NCBI GenBank assembly: GCA_914767715.1
Contig: OU612069.1
Coordinates: 7,812,001-7,876,000, forward strand
Reading direction: 5' to 3'
Origin: Membranipora membranacea
Lineage: Eukaryota > Bryozoa > Gymnolaemata > Cheilostomatida > Membraniporidae
Length of the DNA: 64,000 nt
Below the pieces are notes generated by a model that was not told the DNA's origin, did no database searches, and saw only the letters and a program-made list of their open reading frames with translations. The position numbers and the translations under genes are program-made. Numbering within the stretch: position 1 is the stretch's first letter; each line of letters opens with the position of its first letter. Positions 11,456-22,409 of the stretch are shown in pieces.

Positions 11456-13148
11456 ATGAGTTCCACAGCATATTGCGGACTGGCTTTCGGCCTTATAACC
11501 GCTAGTTTCCTGATGTGTCTCGTATCATTAATCAATCTGTGTAGAATTTTGAAATGTTGTTTCTTTTCGCCTGGATTAAAACTTGTGATCAGACGTATCA
11601 AAGACAAAGTACACAGTCGCCAACTGAGGAGCCGACGAATGAATGCTTTGTCTGAACTGGGTAAGCTAGGTGTGTCTTTAGGCTTTGACGGACTCGAACA
11701 AAATTCGATGCTGGCTCCATTCAGTCAAGAAAAACATGAACAGATATTCTCTTACGGATTGCATTGCCTCATGAGAATCTTATCACAATGCTCTAGATCA
11801 GAAACTGGAGTTATTGCACCCGCGTCTGTAGGGGAGAATGGATACTTTGTACCAATTGGTATAAGTCATCAAAGGGCAATATTTTTCATCCTTACTTTTG
11901 AAATTGAGCCAACAGTATTCTTTATAACACGACTCATAACAAACCATCAGCAGAAAGTATCCTCACCTAGTCTTGGAGAGTCTTGTGATACTGAGGGTTG
12001 TAGAGAGCGCTTCCATCCACAATGCGCAGATACTGTCGCGATAATCAATGATTCACTAAATTGTCATTCGGAAGATCTAAGAGAGCAGGTCCTTAAAATT
12101 GACGGTTTATGTGCACTAGCCATTCACACTGGCGAAGTGGGAATTACTGAGACTTTGCTTCAGTATATGTCATGTGATAAACTATCAGAAATATTCTCCA
12201 ACAGGGATACAAATGGTAGGACACTGCTTCATGAAGCTGTGAAAAACCAAGTAAGCAGTGCCTTGTTAAGATGTATTCTTAGATTTCAAAGTTATGATGA
12301 CGAGAGAGCTCGGCTTATAAGCTTGAGGGATGATAGTTTGATGACCCCTTTACACCAAGCCACTATGGAGTCATCACTCTCATTGCTAGAAGTACTTCTT
12401 GAAAATTATGGTGATCGATATCAAGCTCTAGCTGTGACAAATGGTGAGGAGCAAGCAACAGTGTTTCAGTACGCCACTTATTTTATGGATAATGCAAGCA
12501 TAATTTCTATTATGGAAACGATTACCACGGAAGAGCTGCAGGAACTGCTCACTCGTAAAAGTACTTATCTAAATCAGACAACTGCTCTGCACTGCCTCAT
12601 TGATACATTCAAATTTGAGTCGTTGCATTTCCTGCTTGATCAGTATTCAATGGATGTTCAGTTCATGGTGCTAAATACGGAAAACAACAACGGAGACACT
12701 TGTGTTGACATCATTAAAAGGAAAGCTAAGAGGTCACACCGCTTCAGAAGACTCTCCAAACGATGGTATGATCTGTTGGTGTCAGGAGCTCATACCTGTA
12801 TGAGTGAAACAGGTATTTGCTACTACCTAACTACTACGGTTCAATGCCTGCATCTTAATTCATAATAATATTTATGACTGTGGCTTTTTTTCACCAATAT
12901 TGAAAGGAAAAGTTATTAGAAAAACAAATTTAAAGATTTGGCCGTGGGCATTTCTGGCGGTTTGAGTGATAAAATTGTAATTCAAACTCTGATCGATTGA
13001 TTTGTAGATCAAAAAGAGTTTTGGGAGGAGATAGTCAACCATCCACAAGGACTGTCAGGTCCGGAAGTTAAAAGTTTATTCCCTCATTGCCCGTCGTTCA
13101 TCATACCCAGTAACCATGCTAAGCTAAGACCATGTCAGGAGCATTTTT
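11456..13148 (+). CDS. Membrane-anchored ankyrin-repeat protein, copy C (3' part uncertain)
   Basis: Exon 1, 11456-12812, is open for 452 codons. It begins with a hydrophobic stretch (residues about 7-34, GLAFGLITASFLMCLVSL) followed by a strongly basic segment (RRIKDKVHSRQLRSRR), suggesting a signal anchor with a cytosolic body. Ankyrin-like repeats follow: NRDTNGRTLLHEAVKNQ, DSLMTPLHQATMESSLSLL, QTTALHCLIDTF and NNGDTCVDI. It ends at AAACAG|GTATTT, phase 1. Exon 2, 13008-about 13148, follows TTTGTAG and fits that phase, reading DQKEFWEEIVNHPQGLSG and then PHCPSFIIPSNHAKL. No RING exon is found downstream, where a LINE begins within 200 bp. Either this copy lost its 3' end or it has a different one. 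Confidence 0.65.
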
Positions 13149-13332
13149 GTAACTCCTGACAAATACCATAGTTATTATACTGATATTTATTAGTGCAGGT
13201 AAGCAGCAAACTTATAGGCCCTGTATTTATGGACGGCACACGTGCAAATTAAGGGTTTATAAACTGTGCATGCGCTGAAAGCATGCTTGTGTTATTCCAT
13301 GGCTTACTCAGAGATGTTTTATTTATTTAGTA

Positions 13333-15850
13333 GCTGGCAGTAGGCATCCCTATGGGATGTGCTATATCACCTTTGCTATTCGTTATGGTGATGGAGATAG
13401 TTATACGGAATTCACAAGGCAGTGTGAATGGGATCCAGGTTGCGAATAACCAGATACTTCCGCCGATGAGGGCCTTTATGGATGACATTACAATAATATC
13501 ACCAGACAAGGCTCAGGTTGTAGCTTCAATCGATAGGCTGCATGAGTTGATAGAGAGATGTGCGATGCAATTCAAACCTAGCAAGAGCCGGTCCCTGTCT
13601 TTGTGTAAAGGCAAACCTGTACCAAATACCTACTTCATAGGAACAGAGCGTATTCCCACGCTTGCAGAGCAGCCTGTAAAGAGCTTAGGAAGATGGTATA
13701 GTTTACAATCACAGACAGGTTCCGCGGAAACGAGGTGAAAAAGCAACTCATTACAGGGCTGGACGAGATTGAAAAATGTGGTCTGTCTGGTAAATACAAA
13801 GCCTGGATTCTCAACTTTGCACTCATGCCTCGAATTCTGTGGCCTCTGACAGTTTATGATATTCCGCTTACACCAGTTGAGAGAATGGAGCAAATGATTA
13901 ACAAGCACATGCGCAAGTGGCTCGGAGTTCCAAGGAGCTTCAACACTAATGCACTGTATGCCAGTTCGTTTACTCTTTCACTACCTATGAAATCGCTTGT
14001 GGAAGAGTACAAAACATCAAAGGCGAGACAGGATATGATGTTGAACGAGTCACCAGACCAGGTGATAAGGGAATGTGCTCCAACACTTGACACTGGTAAA
14101 AAGTGGTCTGTCACAGAGACTGTCAGAGATGCCAAACCTCGACTGGAGATAAGTGAGATTGTGGGTGCTGTGACAACTGCACGTCATGGCATCGGCTGGG
14201 AAGCAAACCGGTGGTTCTCAAAGGAAAGCCCAAAGGTTAGACGGGAGATGGTAGTTGATGAGGTGCGCAAGATGGAAGAGGAGCGCCGCCAGACACAAGC
14301 TGTAGGCCAAGCCCAACAAGGCAGGTGGACTTGTTGGGAGTCTGTTGAGCAGCGTCAGCTCAAATGGACAGAAATGTGGTCGATGGAGCCACAAAGGATC
14401 AGCTTTCTGGTTGGTGCAGCTTATGATCAACTACCGACCCCGGCGAACCTGGAACGCTGGAATTTGACCGAGAACTCGAAGTGCGCCGAGTGCTCGGCCA
14501 AGGGCACACTTCGACATATTCTGTCGAATTGCCCACAGAGCCTTGGAAGATACACATATAGGCATAATCAAGTCCTGAAATTGTTGTGTAAATATGTCAC
14601 GGAGAAGTGTGAATATGCTAATGCTGGTGGTGAAGCGCGTGAAAAGATTTTGCGCAAAAAAGGATTGATGAACAGCGGAGAATGGCAGGTGAGATGCGAC
14701 CTCACAGAGCAGCTCAGCATGCCACAGCATATTGTGATCACGAACCAAAGACCAGACTTAATTGTCTGGTCTGACAAAGAAAAAGCACTAATACTGATGG
14801 AATTGACGGTGCCTTGGGAAGAAAATCTCTCAAACGCGCATGAGAGAAAACTGACAAGATACGAAGATCTGGTGACACAATGCCAAGACAAAGGTTGGAA
14901 TTGCGAATTATTCGCAGTGGAAGTTGGCTGCCGTGGATTCATGGCTAGATCAGCTACCAAATTTCAGACTAGAGTTGGGCTGTCGGGCAGAGAACTCAAA
15001 CAAGCCACAAAAAGCATAGTAAATGAGGCAGAAAGCGCATCTGCATGGATTTGGCAACAGCACTGTGTGAAGACAAAAGCTAATTAATCCTATTGCTTGT
15101 AAGCTGGGGTTTAACACACTCACTTTGTTTTGTGGAGTTGGCCAGCATTTAATTCCTTTGTTTATAATCCTTGTAAGGATTAGATTGAGGGGATTAAGTG
15201 ATGATTAGCAAACTGAGCGGGGTAGAAGGCTAAGCGGGATTATGCCTTTAATACTCAAATTAAAGTAGTTTAACCTCTGCAGGGTGAAAAACCAGAGTGA
15301 GTCTGAGTTAGATCTAAGGCATTACAAACATAGGATTAAAAGCTTGGCCATCGCATAAAAGGCAGGCAGAGCGAGACAGGAGATCACAGTCAGCCCACTG
15401 GCTGTAGCGCAAACAAGTCATCTCTCTGACTTGTGTATGAGTTGTACTATGCTCAATGTGGTGAATTTGAGTAGTGAACTATGGCACGAGGGGCGGGTGC
15501 CTTGACGATTAGCAATGTTGCGCCGTTGAGTTGAAGGAAAGCAAACCTCCCTGCACTATTTTGGTTTAGAGTATAAGCATGAGAGTGATGGGGCGAACAT
15601 TGTTACACTGAAACAATGACGAGTTGGCAGCCTCCCTGGTTGCGCAACAGCGTAAACACACCAATTATGTCAAACCACCGAAACTGACAAAATGCACTGA
15701 GGGATCGATGAGATTGATTGAGATGCTCATCAACACACAGGGGTGGCTTCATGCTGCTGGGGCCGGCCATGAGGAGGTTGTACTAGAGAAGGCCTCGAAA
15801 CAGCGCTTGACTCATGGTTTCTAGCTGAAGACCTGTGTGTTGTGCAGTGT
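13333..15850 (+). mobile_element. 5'-truncated LINE with restriction-like endonuclease
   Basis: It starts inside the reverse transcriptase palm (GIPMGCAISPLLFVMVMEIV, then the FMDD active site at about 13478) and has a frame shift near 13700-13735. From 13735 to 15087 it continues through IEKCGLSGKYKAWILNFALM, MINKHMRKWLGVPR, a CAEC...H...C zinc knuckle (about 14481-14532) and a PD-(D/E)xK-like block (RPDLIVWSDKEKALILMELT). That order is typical of LINEs with a C-terminal restriction-like endonuclease rather than an APE domain. The 3' untranslated tail to about 15850 is a guess. It lies 185 bp behind exon 2 of ankyrin copy C. Confidence 0.82.
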
Positions 15851-16589
15851 TACACGCACCACTGTATGTTGTATCTAGCCTTGGTCTGCTGAGCTAGCAA
15901 AATGTAACTTATTGTACTATCTTAAATAATCTGCTGTACAATGCAAAAGTGTAGCACAAAGGAGCCGATCATTAAGGCATAACTGATCATTATATCAAGC
16001 ACTAAATCCTTGGCGTGCTAATAATAATTGAAGGATGTTTGATTTAGCTTCAGTTTAATTATTATGAAACAAAAATATAATATATTAGAGACACAACTGC
16101 CTCGACAAAAAATAGTGTTCAACAAGGTTTATTGCAACAGTAACCTTTTAATCATTGTTGTGTCTAGTTATTAACATTACCGCAATTAGCAGTAGAAACT
16201 TGTGCTATGATTATTTATTTATTATTGGTTTTTAGTTGTGACTATTTATCTGGTCATGGAAAGCAGCATGAGAAAAACTATTAGAATTATTATTAATTCT
16301 ATGATTAACATAACTTATACATACTGGAAACTTCAGAATAGGAGTAAGATCATTTTCATGTTTAATAATTATTTATTATCAAATAAATGACATACGTAGC
16401 AATGCCATGTGCTAAACATAATTTATCATATGTTTTATAATTAATCTTGGGTTTATGAGTCATATATAGTCAGCAAACAGTCAGCATCATTGCAAAATTA
16501 TCGACCCTAGCAAATGTTCTACTTATCAGCAAACAGAATTTTTTTATGCGCCACCTCAACATTATTGCACCATGCCAACTCAACAACCC

Positions 16590-17200
16590 TAACACCCTAT
16601 ATAAGGCAGGGCCCACCATAGTAAGTTTGTAGTAGCATTTCAGACTTTGGCAGCAAGGGTTTGTCAGGGTAGTAGCATTTCAGATTTTGACAGCAAGGGT
16701 TTGTCAGAGTAGTAGCACTTTAGACTTTGGCAGCAAGGGTTTGTCATAGGAGTAGCATTTTAGACTTTGGTAGCAAGGGTTTACCAAGAGTATCAATTAT
16801 AGACATTGGTGGTAAGAAATTATTAAGGTGAAATACAGAGTACAGGATTACGAGTTGAAGACACGGTGACAGAGACGTACACAAAGAGGAATTACAGAGT
16901 TCAAGATTACGAGTTGAAGACACGGTGACAGAGACGTACATAAAGAGGGATTACAGAGTTCAAGATTACGAGTTGAAGACACGGTGACAGAGACGTACAT
17001 AAAGAGGGATTACAGAGTTCAAGATTACGAGTTTGAAGACATAGTGACAGGAGCATTCACAAAGAAGAATTACAGACTTCACTAGAATACAGCAAGTACC
17101 ATATATAAGGCAATTATTTTTAAGACCTTGAAGAATTATTTTTATCTCAAATTTTATGAAGTTAAAGTGTCATTTGATTTTGTTTTCAATAAATCAAAAT
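16590..17200. repeat. TATA-bearing repeat with 40-bp and 59-bp tandem repeats
   Basis: CCTATATAAGGCAGGG at about 16597 resembles a core promoter. It is followed by four copies of a 40-bp unit (AGTAGCATTTCAGACTTTGG..., starts 16631, 16671, 16711, 16751) and about four copies of a 59-bp unit (ACACGGTGACAGAGACGTAC..., 16830-17085). An AATAAA lies near 17188. 59 is not a multiple of three, so it is not coding. It could be an LTR or other element promoter region; no clear termini were found. Confidence 0.55.
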
Positions 17201-17899
17201 TCGCAAGAGGCTAATATTTTCTAGCCGGGCAGGTGGCACTTCAAGGTATTTATTGGCATACCTAAAGTGGGGCGTAAAGCAGTTTATTTTGGCAAGTGAG
17301 ACTGCTTCGCTTGGGTCAAATACTTTAATAAGTTAACATAACTATTGGAGAGCTTGAATTAAAGTCATCCTTTGATGTAATTGAAAGTGATTATTTATAA
17401 GGCTGAAATTTAATTTTGTTATCATAAGTAGACTATCAAATTATATGTTATGTAATAGTAAAGCTAATTCTTTGAAGTATCATTTCCGCAAGTCAGGGTA
17501 AGGATAGTCCTAGTTCTATCAAGTAGCCTTTTCTGTTCAGAACTGTGAACGCTAGAACGATTTTTGGGTTGCCTTTTGTTAAACAAAGCACTTGATTATT
17601 GACATAATAGACTAATTGAGATATTAATCTGGTTTATTAACATAGTGTGTAGACATAAACATAGACAGGTCATACATAATTTGTCGCATTCTTGTAAACT
17701 TTCCTAAGTACAGTCATAATAAGGAAGTTACAATAGGGTTTCCCAGTGAATTTCCTTTGTAATACTGAGGAGGGAATTCCCTAAGTTAGACTATCTTGAG
17801 TAACTACGGTTGAATAGTATTAATTGACCATAGAATTTAACGCGTATTATTACATCGTATTTTGAGATATTACCCCTGCTAGGAACCTGAGAAAATTAG

Positions 17900-19612
17900 C
17901 ATTTACTAACGGCGTAAAACCAAAAGCCCACCTTACCAGCCTGACAACCATAGCCCTTGTTCTGGTGAATGTCACAGACCGACCAGGAGCACGGCAAGAA
18001 GCAAAAACAGTCACCAACTCTATGAACTTGATAGGGTTGGTCGTCTTTCACAAGGAATGGAATGACTTTCATGATTTGAAAACCACCATTGAGAACAAGC
18101 TATTTGAGACAAACGATGAATGTTCCCTACTGATGGTGTGTGTCATGGCACACGGGTTTGGAGGACATGTGCAAGGAAGCTATGAAGGATCATATGGGAG
18201 ATCAATACATTATTCAGAATAGTACGCAAAAGACTTCCAGAATTTGTACCGTTGGTGAGTTAGTTCACAGATATTTTGAGTAGATGCACTTTGCCAAACT
18301 AACAAGAAGCAGATACAGTGAGTTTAAAAAGCCCTGAGGCCAGTGGGTGGTCCAAGTGGAATTCTTTCTTTGTGGGTACTCTACTCTTTCGGTTGAATGG
18401 TGAATTTTGCAACATCTATATCAAGTTTTGCAAATCTATGCATGTTGAGCATAACATTTATGCAGAAATATTGATCTGGAATAGGTGATTGATTGATATC
18501 TGGTCAAAAGAGATAGATTCAAACCGTTTTCTGCACAGAATCCAGAGGGAACTGTGTTCTAATAGTTCCCCATCTATGTTTTTTAGCGGGTATTCAGTTC
18601 CCGCCAGTTCCCACTCACTTTTGATACTGCATGAACCTGCTCAAAGCCAAATACCATGGTTTGTGCAAGCTAGCACCACCCTAGCTAGCTAGCTAGCAAC
18701 CGACACAACGATTCCAATTGACCAGAGTCCTCTGTGAAATTATCATATATATTTAAACCAGGATATGCCCAAGTATTTACTTGCCTGCGATGTTCCTTTG
18801 TTTGAAACTTATCAGAGCTGATTTGTTGACAAACGATATGTGAGCAGTCTTCTCTTGCATTTTACCTGACGGGCTGTTCCTCAAAGCACCTGGTTTTCCA
18901 TGTATATGCTTTCTCTTTTAAAAAAATTATGTCCTGAGATATCTAACTTCCAGGAAAGTGAACACAAACATGGAGATTTCAAGGTAAAAGTTTGGGGGAC
19001 AATTCCTTTTCACAAATGGTCATATGCAAGAGCTGGTAAGTTTTCCCCACGGTATGAAAAGAGGGGTCATTCCTAAACTGTACCCAGCAATATTGGAACC
19101 TAGGCAAGGATTAAGTGACAGCCCTACTGATTTGCTTTTCATACCAATTTTCTCCTTTAAAGGTCTACCTGCTACAGTTTTGTCAGAAAATCAAAATCAA
19201 GATCTCAGGATCTACCCAAAATCCATCCGTTCCAAGCACCAGCACAGCTCAACCACCAACCAGCAGCTCCTCCTCCACAAGCTTCCAGATGACTCAGTTG
19301 GTAGATGCTGTTCAAAATAATGAAAACATGGATGCAGAGTCTTCTTCAGCGGCGGACAGTGATCATATATTACTCAAGCGGCCGAATACCATTGTGTTAC
19401 ACGCTACGGTCGCTGATGGGTTGGCCGAACGCGGTGTATATACTGGAGCTATTGCTGAACAGATCACAAACAGTTATGGTAACACCAGTATCTAAACAAT
19501 GCATACAAGAGCCGCTGAGAAGGTGCAGTTTACTTAGAGAAATAGCAATTATCAACAAACCCCTAAAATTGAATCCACAGCCTCCAAGATTTTGTTCTTA
19601 CCACCTAGACAG
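17900..19612 (+). pseudogene. Caspase-like (peptidase C14) relic
   Basis: Exon-like segment 17900-18254 reads TTIALVLVNVTDRPGARQEA, then LIGLVVFHKEWNDFHDL, then CVMAHGFGGHV, the p20 layout with the catalytic-His HG motif. It has an in-frame TAG at 18220-18222 before a good donor, GTTG|GTGAGT. Segment 19163-19612 starts VYLLQFCQK, aligning with the Q-A-C-R-G cysteine site (Cys at 19181-19183). A Ser/Thr-rich linker follows, then a p10-like LLKRPNTIVLHATVADG, RGVYTGAIAEQI and QQTPKIESTASKILFLPPR. It is broken by TAA 19493-19495 and TAG 19535-19537. Dead as it stands; the active-site context is also degenerate. Confidence 0.62.
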
Positions 19613-19692
19613 GCTGTAAATGACACGCAAAGTATAGTGATTGATGTTGAAGTTCACACTGTGTTGGGGAGATATCTTAACAGGGTCCTGTT

Positions 19693-19890
19693 TATGACAA
19701 AATAGAGGGAGGGCTGCCCCTAAAGAGGGACGCAAGTTGCCGGGAGTGTGATACAAGAATGCATCCTAGAGGTGAGGCCATGGTGGACCTCCTAATCGTG
19801 AGTGTGCAGCAAGCTGCCAGAAACTGAAACAGGCGCTACTTGCCCATTGGCGGTGACACGTTGATCTTAGTCAAGAGGCCGAGAAGCAAC
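19693..19890 (-). mobile_element. SINE with U2 snRNA-like head, independent copy
   Basis: On the minus strand it starts GCTTCTCGGCCTCTTGACTA AGATCAACG and runs through the same body (TAGGAGGTCC, CCTCACCTCTAGGATGCATT, TCCCTCTTTAGGGGCAGCC). It is more diverged than the 2649 and 8357 pair and has different flanks, so it is a separate insertion. This shows the family is dispersed. Confidence 0.82.
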
Positions 19891-19899
19891 AACCCAGAA

Positions 19900-22409
19900 T
19901 GCGCCATTGTACGAGTTGCCATGGGCTATGATTGATTTATATCAAGTGTTGTCTGCTTGTTGGTTGTGTAGTTTGATTTGTGTGAACTGCTTTGTGACAG
20001 CATCCATCGCCCACCATCATCGAGTTGTTTTCTTTTCGACTGTTGTTTTTTCAATCAGCTGTATTATTTATCTATATATATATTTATCAATATAGTGTCA
20101 CTACATGATGCGTACCTTACAGGTGAAAGATAATGGCCATTTAGATCAAACCTAGGCAAATCAGCCTTTTCAAATATTTTTCATACATTTGTAACTAAAT
20201 CAACCAAGCCTCATGAATCATTATCATTTAATCCTACCTAATGTTTTTAACTTGTATTTTTGTTTGCCACTCTCTGTTTCTTCTTTTCTTTTTTCATCTT
20301 ATTCACGCAATTTATGATACCATGCTTTCATTATCCTACTCAGTATATAGTATGTAACACCCTACCACTTATATCTTTTTATTCAGGTCATTTTTTGTAT
20401 CTATGTTGATGTGTGTGAGGTCAACAAGTTATTTTTAATTTGCTTTAATTATAAACTTTTAGAAAACTCAATAAATAAAAAAATAAATGAATAAATAACT
20501 CATCATCAGAAGAATGAAAGAGAATCATGTAAGGTATTCGTAAACGATTTGCTTGACCACATAGATGGTCTCTATTAGGTTGATAGAATAAGGTTATGAT
20601 ACCAGTGTTGACAGAATTATATGTAGCGGTCACAGTGGCGTGAGTAGCTCTAACCTAGAAGGCTGACGATGAAGCTTTCAGTTTGGGGCTGCTGTTGATG
20701 AAACACCAACAAGAACCAACCAGCAATTTTGAAGCAATGTTTCTCACCAGTGTTAGACTGTCAATTGTCATGGACATATGAAACAAATTCACTGCGGTTG
20801 TAAGAAGGTTGATGATTGGGTGATACATTTCTACCTACACCCATTGTGTCGGTAACATGAAAATTATTGGACCAGAATTGAAGATGATAAGCGCATCACT
20901 AATCGGCAAGCAATTACTTTTCAGACTGTTAAAGCAGTAAACTTAGTCATCGATAGAATGGCTAAAAAACCTTCCTCTAGACTGCTGTGGAAGTGTCCAT
21001 CGTCATAATGTGAAAATGAGAATTCTTGGTAAACACTAATGTCATTAGCAGTAGTGAAGCAGTTTAATCATTTAAGTAGCAGTAGTTACGTGACAGCTTG
21101 GAATTATCTAGATTCTATGAGGTACGGAAAAACCAAAGGAATTCCCACTGCATTGCAGTTCCCTTGTTTATGTAGCTTTGCAATTACCCCTACTATCATG
21201 AGCTGTATGTTGTCTAGCCGAGGCAGGAGTCTCTAGACATTAAGGACCGCACATATCAGCTAGCCATAGATTTCACTGTTTCAAGTCTGTGCAAAATGGA
21301 GAGTTTTCCCTCTGGCAGATACTTTATGAGGTACGGAAAAACCAAAGGAATTCCCACTGCATTGCAGTTCCCTTGTTTATGTAGCTTTGCAATTACCCCT
21401 ACTATCATGAGCTGTATGTTGTCTAGCCGAGGCAGGAGTCTCTAGACATTAAGGACCGCACATATCAGCTAGCCATAGATTTCACTGTTTCAAGTCTGTG
21501 CAAAATGGAGAGTTTTCCCTCTGGCAGATACTTTTACCCTCTCAGGCAGGCAGCCAGCCAGGCAAGGGTGAATGTGAACACAATCAAATCGAGTTTTTGT
21601 TATTCATCATTGATAGATCCAAATTATATTTTGAGCATGTGATTTAATTAGCTGTAGGCAACTTGATAGAAAATACCACATCATATAATATGCAATGGTC
21701 CTGACCAGCAGTTTGCTAAAATCAAGATATACAGTTAGTTGACAAACCGATCCAATAAAATGTTACAAAAGATGGCTACAACACCGTTAATGCTATCGAG
21801 CAAATGTTATATGGCAAAGAATGTTGAAAAAAAAATTTGATGGCGTGTATATACAGTTTAAATTTCCTATATACATTGATATTTTAAATTCTCTCCAAAA
21901 CATGTCACGGATTAAAGAAGAGAAAACGAAAACCTTCATTTGGAGCAATGACAATATGATACCAATATGGAAAATATGTGTAAAATAAATGCATTTTGAA
22001 TTCCGCTCATACATAAACAAAAAAAATTAGAATTGTGGGCTACATAAAATGTCGGGTATAAACAAATGCCAGGCCCTAAATCTAAATAATATATTAGAAT
22101 TCAAAGGTGGGATCCATATGAAGGCAGCTCACATAGAAAATATCATGCGGATACCATCAACTTCTGCACGACTAACCAATCGTATGGCAAATTAAATGAA
22201 CTTGACATTTATAACAATATATAGAAAGCATATTATGAAACTGAGGATATTAGTGTAGGTAAAACAGAAATAAGTATAAATAGTTTATCACTCATACGGT
22301 TAATCAATATGCTAGCAGTGGTCAAAGTCATGAAACAAAAATCAAATTTTTCAATTTATCCGAATAGGACTTGATATCAACCATAATATGTTAAATAATA
22401 CTGGTATAA
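19900..22409. other. Intergenic DNA downstream of the receptor kinase
   Basis: Apart from the 209-bp duplication at 21116-21533 I see nothing gene-like. AATAAA-type signals for the minus-strand receptor would lie just below 22410, but none was singled out. Confidence 0.5.
21116..21533. repeat. 209-bp tandem duplication
   Basis: TATGAGGTACGGAAAAACCA begins at 21116 and again at 21325, with almost no differences. The end of the unit (CATAGATTTCACTGTTTCA) is also related to 47187-47245, so it derives from a dispersed element. Confidence 0.88.

Noticed and set aside
13630-14960. Several minus-strand open frames opposite the LINE
   Set aside because: Shadows of the reverse-transcriptase frame; no domain content.
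16744-17085. CRISPR-like array
   Set aside because: Repeats are contiguous with no unique spacers, and the genome is animal; these are minisatellites.
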